DNA from: Desulfopila aestuarii DSM 18488
Lineage (GTDB): Bacteria > Desulfobacterota > Desulfobulbia > Desulfobulbales > Desulfocapsaceae
DNA length: 64,000 nucleotides
Assembly (NCBI RefSeq): GCF_900143695.1
Contig: NZ_FRFE01000018.1
Span: 1 to 64,000 of the forward strand
Direction: 5' to 3'
The first letter of the stretch is position 1. Each line of letters opens with the position of its first letter. Positions 63,513-64,000 of this stretch are shown one piece after another. The position numbers and the translations under genes were made by a program. The notes under the pieces are model-generated. The model made no database searches and was not told the DNA's origin. It saw only the letters and a program-made list of their open reading frames with translations.

Positions 63513-63754
63513 TGAACGCTGCCAGGTTGTATAACTGCTGCGGACGTAGGATGTTTGCGGTCCTGGTCGTGTTGCTTTGTCTTGCTGCCAGCGGTTGCTC
63601 GGGTATCACTCCGGATGGAGAAATACGCAATAACCGTGAAGAAGGCCCGGAAAAGGGAATTTTCAGTGGATCGGCTGGCGAGTTTGTTCTGCTCGGACCG
63701 GCGAAAATAGAGCCACCTGCTGAAAAAGAAACGCAGGCGGAGGCGCCTCAATAA
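63512..63754 (+). CDS. Small lipoprotein
   Basis: Lipoprotein of 80 residues with lipobox LAASGC (Cys near residue 29) and a short soluble tail rich in Glu, Pro and Gly (GIFSGSAGEFVLLGPAKIEP). No known family. The start overlaps the porin stop (TGATG), so it is translated together with the porin and may assist its assembly or anchor. A strong terminator follows. Confidence 0.75.
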   Translation: MNAARLYNCCGRRMFAVLVVLLCLAASGCSGITPDGEIRNNREEGPEKGIFSGSAGEFVLLGPAKIEPPAEKETQAEAPQ

Positions 63755-63813
63755 CAGCAGCGCCGTGCCGGACCATCTTGATAGGATATGGTCCGGCGCG
63801 GTGCTGTTTTTCT
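63755..63813 (+). terminator. Rho-independent terminator after porin-lipoprotein operon
   Basis: Long hairpin with perfect GCCGGACCAT/ATGGTCCGGC and outer CAGCA/TGCTG pairing, followed by TTTTTCTTTT. The remaining bases to the window end show no gene. Confidence 0.85.
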
Positions 63814-64000
63814 TTTCTGTCCAGCTATATTCTTTTTTTCCTAAGAAGATACCGGAAATTTCATGTGATGCTATTATTGTAGAAAAAGAATTTCGTGGTG
63901 GCAGCCGAGGTACCGGCAATGCGTTTTCTGGTTTCGCCTGTAAAGGACTATTGTGTCAGCTATATCAACGAAAAAACAACAACAATCTAAATCGTTGTTC

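Noticed and set aside
1-64000. tRNA or rRNA genes, CRISPR arrays, prophage or integrative-element genes
   Set aside because: None found by eye on either strand; the only mobile-element trace is the transposase at the left edge.

Overview
The window looks like chromosome from an anaerobic Gram-negative bacterium, most likely a Desulfobacterota (deltaproteobacterial, sulfate-reducer-like) genome. This is an inference from gene content: a ferredoxin-linked aldehyde oxidoreductase, a DcuB-type fumarate/succinate carrier, heavy use of sigma-54 regulation, an RND pump with outer-membrane factor, a porin and lipoproteins. I see no rRNA, tRNA or CRISPR array.

Left part (1-31 kb): amino-acid transport and catabolism. 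A truncated IS transposase (1-618) and a PAS protein lie at the edge. A minus-strand GABA operon (10823 to 1652) reads gabT, aldehyde:ferredoxin oxidoreductase, gabD-like dehydrogenase, a polar-amino-acid ABC transporter (ATPase, binding protein, two permeases) and an AstE/aspartoacylase-family deacylase. It starts at a near-consensus -24/-12 (sigma-54) site, and the next gene upstream encodes a PAS-AAA+ sigma-54 activator. A Cache-PAS histidine kinase and an NtrC-type response regulator then precede a LivKHMGF-type ABC transporter, which has its own perfect sigma-54 site and a large palindromic upstream element. Convergent to it is an IclR-headed minus-strand operon (30974 to 22483): class-III aminotransferase, a second polar-amino-acid ABC transporter, two-subunit 3-oxoacid CoA-transferase, M20 peptidase and thiolase. 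This set is consistent with turning a beta-amino acid, possibly N-acylated, into acyl-CoA.

Middle (31-46 kb): a gene-poor kilobase holding a decayed thiolase fragment, a Na/Pi cotransporter-PhoU protein, a complete RND efflux operon (adaptor, pump, outer-membrane factor), dcuB, a long MscS-type channel and a secreted gamma-glutamyltransferase.

Right part (46-64 kb): the least understood locus. Five minus-strand genes encode two circularly permuted ATP-grasp proteins, two alpha-E domains and two transglutaminase-like proteins (one with DUF2126). The ATP-grasp/alpha-E pair occurs once as separate genes and once fused. This looks like a predicted peptide or amide-ligase system of unknown product, flanked by ggt on one side and by a repeat protein with a possible cysteine-peptidase domain on the other. 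Then come an MscS-like channel with what looks like a duplicated beta domain, moeA, and an exported protein-porin-lipoprotein operon ending in a strong terminator.

Recurring themes are stem-loops directly 3' of all three ABC binding-protein genes and several palindromic intercistronic hairpins. Gene starts were moved from the longest open frame where a Shine-Dalgarno sequence, a signal peptide or an operon overlap supported a shorter start.
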